Positions 34,628-41,778 of a stretch of 49,969 bases of DNA are shown here, one piece after another. A model generated the notes under the pieces. It saw nothing but the letters and a program-made list of their open reading frames with translations, was not told where the DNA came from and searched no databases. The stretch is taken from positions 1-49,969 of the forward strand of contig CAAETD010000048.1 in assembly GCA_900758885.1 (NCBI GenBank), read 5' to 3'. A program made the position numbers and the translations under genes. The stretch's first letter is position 1. Each line of letters opens with the position of its first letter. The DNA is from an uncultured Collinsella sp. (GTDB lineage Bacteria > Actinomycetota > Coriobacteriia > Coriobacteriales > Coriobacteriaceae).

Positions 34628-36385
34628 CTACTCGGCACCCTCGACCTCATACGAATCCGCCTCGGCTGGCTCATCGTTTGTCTCTGTCGCAGCCCCGCGC
34701 GCCTCGTCAAACGCGGCCTTCATGGTCTTGTTGCCCCACGTGAGCTTGCGAATGGTAAGATCGTCCGCCTTCTTGTTGGCTAGGCGCAGATTGTTCTCGG
34801 AGGACAGCAACGCCTCCTTGGTTTTCTGCAGGTGGCTAATCGTCTTGTCGATCTCATCAATCGCCGTTTGGAACTTGCGGCTCGCGATCTCGTAGTTGCG
34901 ACCGAAATCATTCTTGAACTTCTCCATCTTGGCTTCGAAGTTCGTGACGTCGATATTCTGCTGTTTGTACTCCGCCAGTTCCTGCTTATAGCGCAGCGAA
35001 CCCATGGCGGCGTTGCGAAGAAGCGTGATCATGGGAATAAAGAACTGTGGGCGAATCACGTACATCTTCTCGTAGCGATAGCTCACGTCCACGATGCCGG
35101 CGTTGTAAAGCTCGCTCTCGGGTTCGAGCAACGTGCAGAGCACCGCGTACTCACAGCCTTTCTGGCGACGATCGTGATCGAGTTTCTTAAAGAAGTCCTC
35201 GTTTTTATGCTTGGTCGCAGTCTCGTCGTTCTCGTTTTTCATCTCGAACATAATCGAAATGACCTCGTTGCCGCTCGCGTCGCACTCGCGGAAAATGAAG
35301 TCGCCCTTGGTGCCCTCGGACGCATCGTTGTCCTTCTCGAAGTACGCGTTGGGAAACGCCGTCATGCGCAGGCGGTTAAACTCGGTCTCGCAGTGCTGCT
35401 CGAGCGACTCGCCCACCATCTTGGTGGACAGGCGGACCTTCATGTCCTTAAGGCGCTCGATCTCTTCGTCCTTGTAGCGAATCAGGTCATCGCTCGCGCG
35501 CTTGGCCTGCGCAAGCTCGAGCTCGTGTGCCGCCTTGGCCTGTTCCTCGCGAGAATCGCGCACCGCCAGCTCGCTCGTCAGTTTGGCACGCGCCTCATCG
35601 CGCTCTCGCTCCGCCGCGGCGACCGCCTCCGACAGGTTCATTTTTGCCATCAGCTCCTGCTCGCGCAGCTGGGCGCGCAGACCCTCAGCCTCTTGCTCGG
35701 ACTGAGCCTTTGCGGCGGAAAACTTCTCTTGCACCTTCGCGCGATAGTCAGTAAGCGCGCGCTCGGCCTCGCTGCGAGCGGCATCGAGCTCGCGCTGCGA
35801 CTCAGCCGCAGCGGCGGCAAGCGCCATCTCCTGGGCCTTGTCCGCCGCGGCAAGCTTGGCCTGCAGCTCGGCAATCTGAGCATCACGTGCAGCTAAATCG
35901 TTTTGAGCAGCGTTGCGCGCCGCCGACTCGGCAAGCTTTGCTTCGTCATCTTTGCGCCCAAGCTGCGCACGCAGGCTATCAATCTCACGCTGGAGTTCGG
36001 CATTATCCTTTTGAGCATTGGCTCGCGCCTCTACCGCCGCGCGCTGGCTTGCACTCTCGCGCTCTACGGCAGCGCCCTCGAGCTTAGCGCGCAGCTCGGC
36101 AAGCTCAGCATCGCGCTTGGCAACCTCTTGCGCCAGTTTCTGATCCGCAGTGTTCTTCTGCTCGACAAGCTGAGCATTGCGCTGAGACTCTGCCTGTTGC
36201 AAGGCAGCCGTCGAACGCGAGCGCTCAAGCTCCAGCGCCTGCTCACCCTCACGCTGGACTGCCTTCACACGCTCATCCAGGTCGCGCGAGAACTCGGCAT
36301 CGCGCACCTGCTTGACGATATCCGCATAGCCGGATGCATCGACCTTAAAAACTTCGCCGCAATGCGGGCACTTGATCTCGTTCAT
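34628..36385 (-). CDS. DUF2130 protein with long coiled coil
   Basis: 585 residues. It opens with IKCPHCGEVFKVD, half of a zinc ribbon. Residues about 30-290 are a long, Ala/Glu/Arg/Gln-rich coiled coil. Residues about 300-480 are the DUF2130 domain, with GTKGDFIFRECDASGNEV and IMFEMKNENDET. The spaced GDFIF and FEMK resemble the D and E-x-K positions of PD-(D/E)XK nuclease folds, followed by KNEDFFKKLDHDRRQKGCEYAVLCTLLE. A second coiled coil follows (TNFEAKMEKFKNDFGRNYE). Function is not established for the family; nuclease activity is an inference from the motif spacing. GAGGAGCTGCT precedes the ATG. It is convergent with the helicase. Confidence 0.87.
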   Translation of the reverse strand: MNEIKCPHCGEVFKVDASGYADIVKQVRDAEFSRDLDERVKAVQREGEQALELERSRSTAALQQAESQRNAQLVEQKNTADQKLAQEVAKRDAELAELRAKLEGAAVERESASQRAAVEARANAQKDNAELQREIDSLRAQLGRKDDEAKLAESAARNAAQNDLAARDAQIAELQAKLAAADKAQEMALAAAAAESQRELDAARSEAERALTDYRAKVQEKFSAAKAQSEQEAEGLRAQLREQELMAKMNLSEAVAAAERERDEARAKLTSELAVRDSREEQAKAAHELELAQAKRASDDLIRYKDEEIERLKDMKVRLSTKMVGESLEQHCETEFNRLRMTAFPNAYFEKDNDASEGTKGDFIFRECDASGNEVISIMFEMKNENDETATKHKNEDFFKKLDHDRRQKGCEYAVLCTLLEPESELYNAGIVDVSYRYEKMYVIRPQFFIPMITLLRNAAMGSLRYKQELAEYKQQNIDVTNFEAKMEKFKNDFGRNYEIASRKFQTAIDEIDKTISHLQKTKEALLSSENNLRLANKKADDLTIRKLTWGNKTMKAAFDEARGAATETNDEPAEADSYEVEGAE

Positions 36386-36443
36386 AGCAGCTCCTCGATG
36401 GACGCAAATATCAACCGGCTACACTCTACCGCGCCGCGCGGAC

Positions 36444-36478
36444 AAAAAAGGCGCCGCCGCCATAATGGCAACGGCGCC
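36444..36478 (-). terminator. Terminator after the phosphoesterase gene
   Basis: On the minus strand GGCGCCG pairs with CGGCGCC and is followed by six T (36449-36444). It lies beyond the 36481-36517 palindrome, in the spacer between the phosphoesterase and DUF2130 genes, and should end the leftward phosphoesterase transcript. Confidence 0.85.
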
Positions 36479-36480
36479 AG

Positions 36481-36517
36481 AACCACCACAAAGGTGCCTG
36501 TCCCCTTTGTGGTGGTT
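36481..36517. repeat. Palindrome with TGCCTGTCC loop
   Basis: A perfect 14-bp inverted repeat, AACCACCACAAAGG / CCTTTGTGGTGGTT, around TGCCTGTCC, immediately followed by a partial copy TGTGGTGGTT. No gene or T-run explains it. Its GGGACAGG-type core is shared with 22363-22385. Confidence 0.7.
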
Positions 36518-36535
36518 TGTGTGGTGGTTCGAGCA

Positions 36536-37081
36536 TTACAGTCCAAAGAAGCCCAGGATTTGATCCCGACTTACGGGCTTGTACTTGTTGGCATCGAGAC
36601 CGACATCGTAGCGAAAGATAGGGCGTTCGCGGTCGCGGTTGCGCACGTTGGTGCGGTCTCCTCTGCTGTGGATATGCCCGTGTAGCATGATGGCGCCACG
36701 CGCCTTACCATTCCAGCTGAGCATGGGGTAATGGCTCATCACCAGACGATGGCCCTTGGCATAGCCGGGAGCAATCTCCAGGTAATCGCGCACGTCTTCC
36801 CAAATCTGCGGGGTGTCGGGATCTTCCCAGTCGCCGTCATGGTTACCGCGGATGAGCGTCACGTTCTGGCATTCGATACGCTCGCGCAGGCGCACCGCCT
36901 CCGCCAGGGGCAAACGATAGGTAAAGTCACCCAGAATATAGAGGCGGTCGTCCGCAGCCACGCACTCATTGATGGCATCGATGACCTTGCGGTTCATCTC
37001 CTCGACCGAATCAAACGGCCGATCCATGTCGTGCAAGATATTCGTATCGCCCAGGTGCAGGTCGGCGGTAAACCACATCAT
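36536..37081 (-). CDS. Calcineurin-like metallophosphoesterase
   Basis: A 181-residue phosphoesterase with the metal-binding motifs in order: FTADLHLGDTNI (DxH), LGDFTY (GD), IRGNHDGD (GNHD), MSHYPM (H) and LHGHIHSRGD (GHxH). All ligands are present, so it should be an active metal-dependent phosphatase or phosphodiesterase of the YfcE/small-phosphoesterase kind; the substrate is unknown. The start is placed at the ATG at 37081 because AGGA sits eight bases upstream; an ATG at 37096 would add MRTQT but has no Shine-Dalgarno. A terminator follows it at 36444-36478. Confidence 0.88.
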   Translation of the reverse strand: MMWFTADLHLGDTNILHDMDRPFDSVEEMNRKVIDAINECVAADDRLYILGDFTYRLPLAEAVRLRERIECQNVTLIRGNHDGDWEDPDTPQIWEDVRDYLEIAPGYAKGHRLVMSHYPMLSWNGKARGAIMLHGHIHSRGDRTNVRNRDRERPIFRYDVGLDANKYKPVSRDQILGFFGL

Positions 37082-37147
37082 CGTCTGTGTCCTCATTTCG
37101 CAACGCGTCTAACACGTGCCTAGTATACAGACGCTCTGGCGCGTCGG

Positions 37148-37327
37148 TTAGCCAAAGAGCCCGCCGAACAGACCTCGACGGCGTTTGTCTTGCTTTTTCG
37201 AAGCGTCACCCTGAGTTTTCTTGCCCTGCCGTTTCCTACGATCCTGCTCCAACTCATCGTCATCGAGTAGCAGATCCCACTCAAACGAATCGTCTGTCAG
37301 ATTGAATAGGCCGTCGTCATCAAACAT
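37148..37327 (-). CDS. Small charged protein, 59 residues
   Basis: A short gene of 60 codons with a good ribosome-binding site (GGGAGGCGG before ATG). The product begins with acidic residues (MFDDDGLFNLTDDSFEWDLL), then has a strongly basic Lys/Arg/Gln segment (RKRQGKKTQGDASKKQDKRR) and ends with a repeated hydrophobic GLFGGLFG. No family was recognised. It starts 18 bases after the stop of the HIRAN gene and is probably co-transcribed with it. The charge split, acidic head and basic tail, suggests a protein or nucleic acid adaptor, but this is a guess. Confidence 0.7.
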   Translation of the reverse strand: MFDDDGLFNLTDDSFEWDLLLDDDELEQDRRKRQGKKTQGDASKKQDKRRRGLFGGLFG

Positions 37328-37345
37328 GGCCGCCTCCCTTGCCGA

Positions 37346-37672
37346 CTAGCGAGCATCCACCACATAGAGGCCAACGCGCACCTGGTGCCACGGGCTGCGC
37401 TCGGGAGCAACCTGTTGCACGCGGGCCTCAAATACGTCCTCGTGGCCGTAATACATCATCAAGGACAGTGGGCCGACCTCGTTTCCCGGAACATAGCCAA
37501 GCTTGGTGTTGCCGTAATAAATCGCAACCGCCTCAGGGTCATGGGGATTATCGCGCTCGGCACACAGCGTCAGCTTATCGCCCGCTTTAAGATCGCCCAA
37601 GACCAAGGCGCCATCGGCATACTGAAATCCTGCAATGTGAAATGACAGAAGAACACGCGAAGGCTCGTACAT
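37346..37672 (-). CDS. HIRAN-domain protein
   Basis: A 108-residue stand-alone HIRAN domain: FHIAGFQYADGALVLGDLKAGDKLTLCAERDNPHDPEAVAIYYGNTKLGYVP, with the conserved RDNPHDPEAVAI and LGYVP blocks. HIRAN domains in helicases such as HLTF bind DNA ends, and stand-alone bacterial versions are thought to bind damaged or stalled DNA. The ATG is preceded by GAGGAGCTGCT. The 59-residue gene follows in the same operon. Confidence 0.85.
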   Translation of the reverse strand: MYEPSRVLLSFHIAGFQYADGALVLGDLKAGDKLTLCAERDNPHDPEAVAIYYGNTKLGYVPGNEVGPLSLMMYYGHEDVFEARVQQVAPERSPWHQVRVGLYVVDAR

Positions 37673-37785
37673 AGCAGCTCCTCTAACGGCCGGATAAACC
37701 GGTGTGTAACCTTATTGAGAAGTCTACGGTCCCGTGCGGACACAAATACATCCTGTCTGCGTCCTTCAATCGTTTGCCTCAACGC

Positions 37786-37814
37786 TTGCGCGACAGAACG
37801 CTTGCAGATAAGAT
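37786..37814 (+). promoter_or_regulatory. Strong promoter facing the toxin gene, candidate antitoxin RNA promoter
   Basis: TTGCGC (37786-37791) and TAAGAT (37809-37814) are separated by exactly 17 bases, close to the sigma-70 consensus. It points rightward into the 3' end of the leftward 27-codon gene. No rightward protein gene follows within 3 kb, so a non-coding transcript is the simplest reading. Confidence 0.6.
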
Positions 37815-37820
37815 AGGAAC

Positions 37821-37922
37821 ACGGATGGCACCCGTTGCCGCGGGTCTTGCCAACTCCGATACACGTTTTCATCGTGAGAAGTGGCCGTCTTCGCTTACGC
37901 GGGGGCGGCTATTTCATTCGGC
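37821..37922 (+). ncRNA. Candidate antisense RNA to the holin-like toxin gene
   Basis: This inferred transcript runs from the start expected from the 37786-37814 promoter to a hairpin GCCG..CGC..GCG..CGGC at about 37884-37909, followed by TATTTCATT. It would overlap the 3' end of the toxin gene on the opposite strand, as in TxpA/RatA type I toxin-antitoxin loci. The exact ends are guesses. Confidence 0.4.
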
Positions 37923-37992
37923 CGATAAACAGACCGAGTTCGATAGCCGCAATCAACAACGCCAATAACGAAATAACATCGCTTACGTTCAT
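37909..37992 (-). CDS. Tiny holin-like toxin candidate (type I toxin-antitoxin)
   Basis: 27 residues: MNVSDVISLLALLIAAIELG followed by LFIGRMK. It has a short polar start, one hydrophobic helix and a small basic end, the layout of the putative holin-like toxin family of Gram-positive bacteria (short M-x-V-x-x-x-I-x-L-L peptides). Such peptides insert in the membrane and are held off by an antisense RNA. AGAAGG lies eight bases before the ATG. The gene is followed at once by a GC-rich hairpin of the type seen after these toxins. A near-consensus promoter faces it from the other strand. The short length means chance cannot be excluded. Confidence 0.55.
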   Translation of the reverse strand: MNVSDVISLLALLIAAIELGLFIGRMK

Positions 37993-38055
37993 ACCAAATC
38001 CCTTCTAAAGGGAGTTGGCCCATCCGTGCTCCATAACAGTAGTCTAACGCAAAAT

Positions 38056-38089
38056 GCAGGTAATAGGAACACTTGTTCGTATTACCTGC
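38056..38089 (-). terminator. Terminator of the Fe-ADH/ALDH operon
   Basis: A perfect 10-bp stem GCAGGTAATA / TATTACCTGC with an inner GAACA/TGTTC pairing is followed on the minus strand by ATTTTGCG. It lies nine bases after the ALDH stop codon. Confidence 0.8.
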
Positions 38090-38097
38090 GCCCTTTT

Positions 38098-39477
38098 CTA
38101 ATGCACAAACATGCGCACGAACTTGTGCTTCCAGCTTGCGTAGGGCGCATACCGAAACGGCACGTCCAACCAGGTTGCCTTGTTCACGATACTCTTCTTG
38201 TGGCTAAACGTATCGAAGCTCTCGCGTCCATGGTACTGCCCCATACCGCTCGCGCCCATGCCGCCAAAGCCCATATGGCTCGTAGCCAAGTGCATGATCG
38301 TGTCGTTGACACAGCCACCGCCAAAGGGCACGTAACGCACGAAGCGCTGCTGAACTGCGCGATCCTGACTAAAGATATACAGGGCCAGCGGCGTCGGACG
38401 ATCCGTAATAAACGCTTCGGCCTCGTCTAGGCTCTCAAACGTCAGCACCGGCAAGATGGGACCGAAGATCTCCTCCTGCATCACGGCGTCATCGGGGGTC
38501 ACGCCGTCTAGGATCGTCGGCTCAATCTTGAGCGACGACTCGCGCGCCGTGCCTCCCAGCACGACCTTATCGGGATCGATCAGCCCGCGCACGCGCGCAA
38601 AATGCTTAGCATTGACGATATGCCCGCAATCCTCGTTATCGAGCGGATGCTCGCCAAACATACGGCGGACCTCTTCCTTGATGAGGCCCAGCAGCTCGTC
38701 GTGCACGCGCGTATCGACCAGCAGGTAGTCGGGCGCCACGCAGGTCTGCCCCACGTTGAGCCATTTGCCAAAGGCGATACGCCGTGCCGCGACCTTCAAA
38801 TTTGCCGTCGCATCCACGATGCAGGGGCTCTTGCCGCCCAGCTCAAGCGTCACGGGCGTGAGGTTTTTGCTCGCGCGCTCCATAACGAGCTTGCCGACCG
38901 AAACGCTACCGGTAAAGAAGATCTTGTCCCAGCACTCATCGAGCAGCGCTTCGTTTTCGGCGCGCCCGCCCTCGACAACCGTCACCAGGCACGGATCAAA
39001 TGCCTCTTCACAGATTTGCTTGAGCACCGCACTCGATGCCGGAGCATAGGCACTCGGCTTGATGACCACGGTATTGCCCGCGGCAAGGGCGCCGGCGAGC
39101 GGCTCGAGTGTTAGCAAAAACGGGTAGTTCCACGGAGCCATGATGAGCGTGACGCCATAGGGCACGGCTTGCGTTTTGCACACACTCACGGCGTTGGCAA
39201 GGTCACACGGACGCAGGCGCGGACGACTCCATCGAGCCACGTGAGCGATCTGATGACGAATCTCGGAAAGCGACGTGCCGATCTCGCACATATATGCCTC
39301 GTCATGCGACTTTCCCAAATCGGTCTTGAGTGCATGGGCAATATCGGCCTCGTGCGCCCGTACCGCATCGCGTAAACTCACGAGCGCGCGACGTCGGGCA
39401 TCAACATCAAACGTAGCGTGCGTTTTAAAGTAAGTGCGCTGATCGCCGACGATGCGCGCAATTTCTTCGGTGTTCAT
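38098..39477 (-). CDS. Aldehyde dehydrogenase, class 3-like
   Basis: A 459-residue NAD(P)-dependent aldehyde dehydrogenase. It oxidises an aldehyde to the acid. Seen are MAPWNYPFLLTLEPLAGALAAGNTVVIKPS (cofactor binding), FFTGSVSVGKLVM, the general base in LELGGKSP and the catalytic cysteine in NVGQTCVAPDY, all intact. The length and the C-terminal hydrophobic end fit the class 3 (fatty aldehyde) group. It follows the Fe-ADH gene by nine bases with GGAGGGTG as ribosome-binding site, so alcohol and aldehyde would be interconverted by a two-gene operon. A terminator follows the stop. Confidence 0.93.
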   Translation of the reverse strand: MNTEEIARIVGDQRTYFKTHATFDVDARRRALVSLRDAVRAHEADIAHALKTDLGKSHDEAYMCEIGTSLSEIRHQIAHVARWSRPRLRPCDLANAVSVCKTQAVPYGVTLIMAPWNYPFLLTLEPLAGALAAGNTVVIKPSAYAPASSAVLKQICEEAFDPCLVTVVEGGRAENEALLDECWDKIFFTGSVSVGKLVMERASKNLTPVTLELGGKSPCIVDATANLKVAARRIAFGKWLNVGQTCVAPDYLLVDTRVHDELLGLIKEEVRRMFGEHPLDNEDCGHIVNAKHFARVRGLIDPDKVVLGGTARESSLKIEPTILDGVTPDDAVMQEEIFGPILPVLTFESLDEAEAFITDRPTPLALYIFSQDRAVQQRFVRYVPFGGGCVNDTIMHLATSHMGFGGMGASGMGQYHGRESFDTFSHKKSIVNKATWLDVPFRYAPYASWKHKFVRMFVH

Positions 39478-39486
39478 GGCACCCTC

Positions 39487-40707
39487 CTAGTTCTCGTCCT
39501 CAAACATACCACCCGCGACGACCTCGTACATACGCTCGAGCTCCAAGCGGTCCATCAAAAGCGGAACGGGGTACAGCGGATTGGCCTCGGCATCGGCATG
39601 CGCCGCCATCTCGGGAATGTCGGAGCGGCGAATGCCCGAGACATATTTGGGGATTCCCAGGATCTCGTTCATGCGGTCGACCCAATCGATAAAGGCCTCG
39701 GCCGCAAGACTATCCTGCGCGGTAGCCGGCGCAATGCCCGCCATGCGAGCAAGATCGGCAAGCTTGGGGGCGGCGGCGTCACCATAAGCGCGAAGCATGT
39801 GCGGCAGGATGATCGCGTTGGCCAAACCGTGCGGAATTCCGTATCGGCCGCCCAGACTGTGCGCGATGGCATGCACATATCCGACATAGGAGCGGGTAAA
39901 CGCAACGCCCGCCTTATACGCCGCCGAAAGCATATTGCGACGCGCACGCATGTCATCGCCATGCTCATAGGCCTCGAGCAAATTGTCGTGGATGAGTTGA
40001 ACCGCTTGTCGCGCCATCTTGCGCGTATAGGGCGTGGTGCTTCGTCCGATAAAGGCCTCGACGGCATGCGTCAGGGCGTCCATGCCCGTTTGCCCCGTAA
40101 TGGAGGCGGGCAGACCGCGCGTAAACTCGGGGTCGTGCACCGCAAAGCGCGGGATGAGCACAAAGTCGTTAATAGGGTATTTGTAGTGCGTCTCGTCATC
40201 GGTAATTACCGCCGCAAGCGTGACTTCGCTTCCCGTACCGGCGGTAGTGGGAACGGCGCTGAGCAGCGGCAGGCGACGATGAATCCGTAACAGGCCACGC
40301 ATCTTGTTGATGGGCTTGCTTGGCTGCGCGATGCGTGCGCCCACGCCCTTGGCACAGTCCATGGCCGATCCTCCGCCAAAGCCGATAATGGCCCGGCAGG
40401 CACTCTCTCGGTACAGGGACGCCGCTTCCTCCACGTTTGAGACCGTGGGGTTTGCACGCGTTTCGGCATAGACCGTAACGCCAATCCCCTGAGCCGTAAG
40501 CGCACGCTCGAGTGATGCCGTGAGCCCCAAACGTGCAATACCAGGGTCTGTCACGATAAGGACCTTCTGGATCGAGCGCTTTTGAAGCACCGCGGGCACA
40601 TCCTCGGCATGCTCTAAAATGCGCGGCTCGGTATAGGGCAGGATCGGCAATGCAATGCGAAAAACCGTCTGATATGTTCGGCACCAGGCACGACGGGCTA
40701 GATGCAT
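39487..40707 (-). CDS. Iron-containing alcohol dehydrogenase
   Basis: A 406-residue class III alcohol dehydrogenase. The GGGSAMDCAKG loop binds NAD(P), and TTAGTGSEVT is the family signature. The iron ligands lie in GMDALTHAVEAF (D and H) and HAIAHSLGGRYGIPHGLAN (two H), all present. It would interconvert an alcohol and an aldehyde for the ALDH encoded next to it. The first 15 residues (HLARRAWCRTYQTVFRIAL) are unusual and basic-hydrophobic. The ATG at 40707 has GAGGGAG about nine bases upstream. Two copies of a GTTGATTG-type operator precede it at 40727 and 40791. The operon is divergent from rubrerythrin. Confidence 0.92.
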   Translation of the reverse strand: MHLARRAWCRTYQTVFRIALPILPYTEPRILEHAEDVPAVLQKRSIQKVLIVTDPGIARLGLTASLERALTAQGIGVTVYAETRANPTVSNVEEAASLYRESACRAIIGFGGGSAMDCAKGVGARIAQPSKPINKMRGLLRIHRRLPLLSAVPTTAGTGSEVTLAAVITDDETHYKYPINDFVLIPRFAVHDPEFTRGLPASITGQTGMDALTHAVEAFIGRSTTPYTRKMARQAVQLIHDNLLEAYEHGDDMRARRNMLSAAYKAGVAFTRSYVGYVHAIAHSLGGRYGIPHGLANAIILPHMLRAYGDAAAPKLADLARMAGIAPATAQDSLAAEAFIDWVDRMNEILGIPKYVSGIRRSDIPEMAAHADAEANPLYPVPLLMDRLELERMYEVVAGGMFEDEN

Positions 40708-40726
40708 AAAGGAAACTCCCTCATTT

Positions 40727-40740
40727 GTTGATTGGTCAAC
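40727..40740. promoter_or_regulatory. Operator copy 1, GTTGATTGGTCAAC
   Basis: A 14-bp near-perfect palindrome 20 bases upstream of the Fe-ADH start codon. Twelve of its 14 bases match copy 2 at 40791-40804 read on the other strand. Between the copies lies a possible -10 (TACAAT on the minus strand), so a repressor bound here could block the Fe-ADH/ALDH promoter. No regulator gene is adjacent. Confidence 0.55.
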
Positions 40741-40790
40741 ATTTGCTCGACCGATTGTACTCAGCGACGGTCAAAGACAGCCTGCCAATC

Positions 40791-40804
40791 GTTAATCAAT
40801 CAAC
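40791..40804. promoter_or_regulatory. Operator copy 2, GTTAATCAATCAAC
   Basis: Reverse complement GTTGATTGATTAAC, matching copy 1 at 12 of 14 positions, 64 bases away. It also lies 18 bases upstream of the rubrerythrin promoter -35, so it might act on both divergent units. Confidence 0.5.
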
Positions 40805-40821
40805 ATCTTCATATCTCAAAA

Positions 40822-40849
40822 TTGTTTTATTAAAAATCATTCCTAATAG
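40822..40849 (+). promoter_or_regulatory. Promoter of the rubrerythrin gene
   Basis: TTGTTT (40822-40827) and TAATAG (40844-40849) with a 16-base AT-rich spacer. The surrounding TTATTAAAAATCATT is A/T-rich in the manner of PerR or Fur sites but does not match the consensus fully. Transcription from about 40857 gives a leader of roughly 105 bases. Confidence 0.6.
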
Positions 40850-40898
40850 GCTTCACATTTGGTTGCATTTATGGATAATAGAACTCGTCAAGACGCAC

Positions 40899-40960
40899 GT
40901 CCGGAGAGGGCCCTTACGGGACCGGACGAGCGCACAATCGCCATCGATCGAAAGGATCGA
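40899..40960 (+). promoter_or_regulatory. Structured leader of the rubrerythrin mRNA
   Basis: One hairpin pairs GTCCGG with CCGGAC (40899-40904 and 40922-40927) with an inner CCC/GGG stem. A second pairs TCGATC with GATCGA (40944-40949 and 40955-40960) and puts the GAAAGG Shine-Dalgarno sequence in its loop and right arm. This may tune translation. Confidence 0.45.
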
Positions 40961-40963
40961 ATC

Positions 40964-41524
40964 ATGAAGTTTGTTTGCCCCGTTTGCGGTTATGTGGAAG
41001 AGTTCGACGGCGACCAGCTGCCCGAGGACTTCAAGTGCCCCCAGTGCGGCGTTCCCGGTTCTCGCTTCCTGAAGCAGGAGGAGGGTCAGCTCGAGTGGGC
41101 TGCCGAGCACGTCGTGGGCGTCGCCAAGATGGAGGGCGTCTCCGAGGACATCGTTGCCGACCTGCGCGCCAACTTTGAGGGCGAGTGCTCCGAGGTCGGT
41201 ATGTACCTGGCCATGGCTCGCGTCGCTCATCGCGAGGGCTATCCCGAGATCGGCCTGTACTGGGAGAAGGCTGCCCACGAGGAGGCCGAGCACGCCGCCA
41301 AGTTCGCTGAGCTCCTGGGCGAGGTCGTGACCGACTCTACCAAGAAGAACCTCGAGATGCGCGTTGAGGCCGAGAACGGCGCCACCGCCGGCAAGACCGA
41401 TCTTGCTAAGCGCGCCAAGGCCGCTGGCCTCGATGCCATCCACGACACCGTGCACGAGATGGCTCGTGACGAGGCCCGCCACGGCAAAGCTTTTGCCGGC
41501 CTGCTTAAGCGCTACTTTGGCTAA
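40964..41524 (+). CDS. Rubrerythrin with N-terminal rubredoxin domain (reverse rubrerythrin)
   Basis: A 186-residue fusion of a rubredoxin and a rubrerythrin, in the order opposite to classic rubrerythrin. Rubredoxin iron ligands are C5, C8, C25 and C28 (CPVC and CPQC). The four-helix diiron domain has FEGECSEVGMYLAMARVAHREGY, KAAHEEAEHAAKF and HEMARDEARHGKAF, providing the E and E-x-x-H ligands. It reduces hydrogen peroxide (and perhaps oxygen) to water with electrons from a reductase, a main oxidative-stress defence of anaerobes. The ATG at 40964 has GAAAGGATC upstream; 35 earlier codons are rejected because they cover the leader. It is divergent from Fe-ADH and followed by a strong terminator. 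Confidence 0.95.
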   Translation: MKFVCPVCGYVEEFDGDQLPEDFKCPQCGVPGSRFLKQEEGQLEWAAEHVVGVAKMEGVSEDIVADLRANFEGECSEVGMYLAMARVAHREGYPEIGLYWEKAAHEEAEHAAKFAELLGEVVTDSTKKNLEMRVEAENGATAGKTDLAKRAKAAGLDAIHDTVHEMARDEARHGKAFAGLLKRYFG

Positions 41525-41559
41525 GCCAACCGCTTGAGACATAACCTCTAGCTCGATGA

Positions 41560-41589
41560 GGCCCGGACCGTATTGGTCCGGGCCTTTTT
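41560..41589 (+). terminator. Terminator after rubrerythrin
   Basis: A perfect 10-bp stem GGCCCGGACC / GGTCCGGGCC with a 5-base loop is followed by TTTTTC. It lies 36 bases past the stop codon. Confidence 0.95.
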
Positions 41590-41655
41590 CGTGCCTCACG
41601 AACTTGTTAACGCCCTGAAATAGGACCGTCTTCGGCATCGGCTTCTCGTCAAAAA

Positions 41656-41778
41656 CTAAGTGAGTAGACTTTTTGGAACTTGCCGAGCAGACCATCCATA
41701 TCACTTTATAAAGCCGCAGGTAAATGCCTTGTTGCAAAACGACCTAGTCGCCAAAGTGCCAAAAGTCTACTCACTTAG
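41656..41778 (+). repeat. 123-bp dispersed repeat with inverted ends, copy B
   Basis: It has the same ends as copy A (CTAAGTGAGTAGAC .. GTCTACTCACTTAG) and the core GCCGCAGGTAAA at about 41714. Its inner part matches copy C better than copy A (for example CGCCAAAGTGC near the right end). Its right end supplies the last codons and the TAG of the leftward gene 41767-42894. Confidence 0.9.

Noticed and set aside
37702..37968. 88-codon reading frame on the plus strand across the toxin locus
   Set aside because: No ribosome-binding site, odd composition, and it crosses the hairpin and antisense toxin region; a non-coding transcript is more likely.
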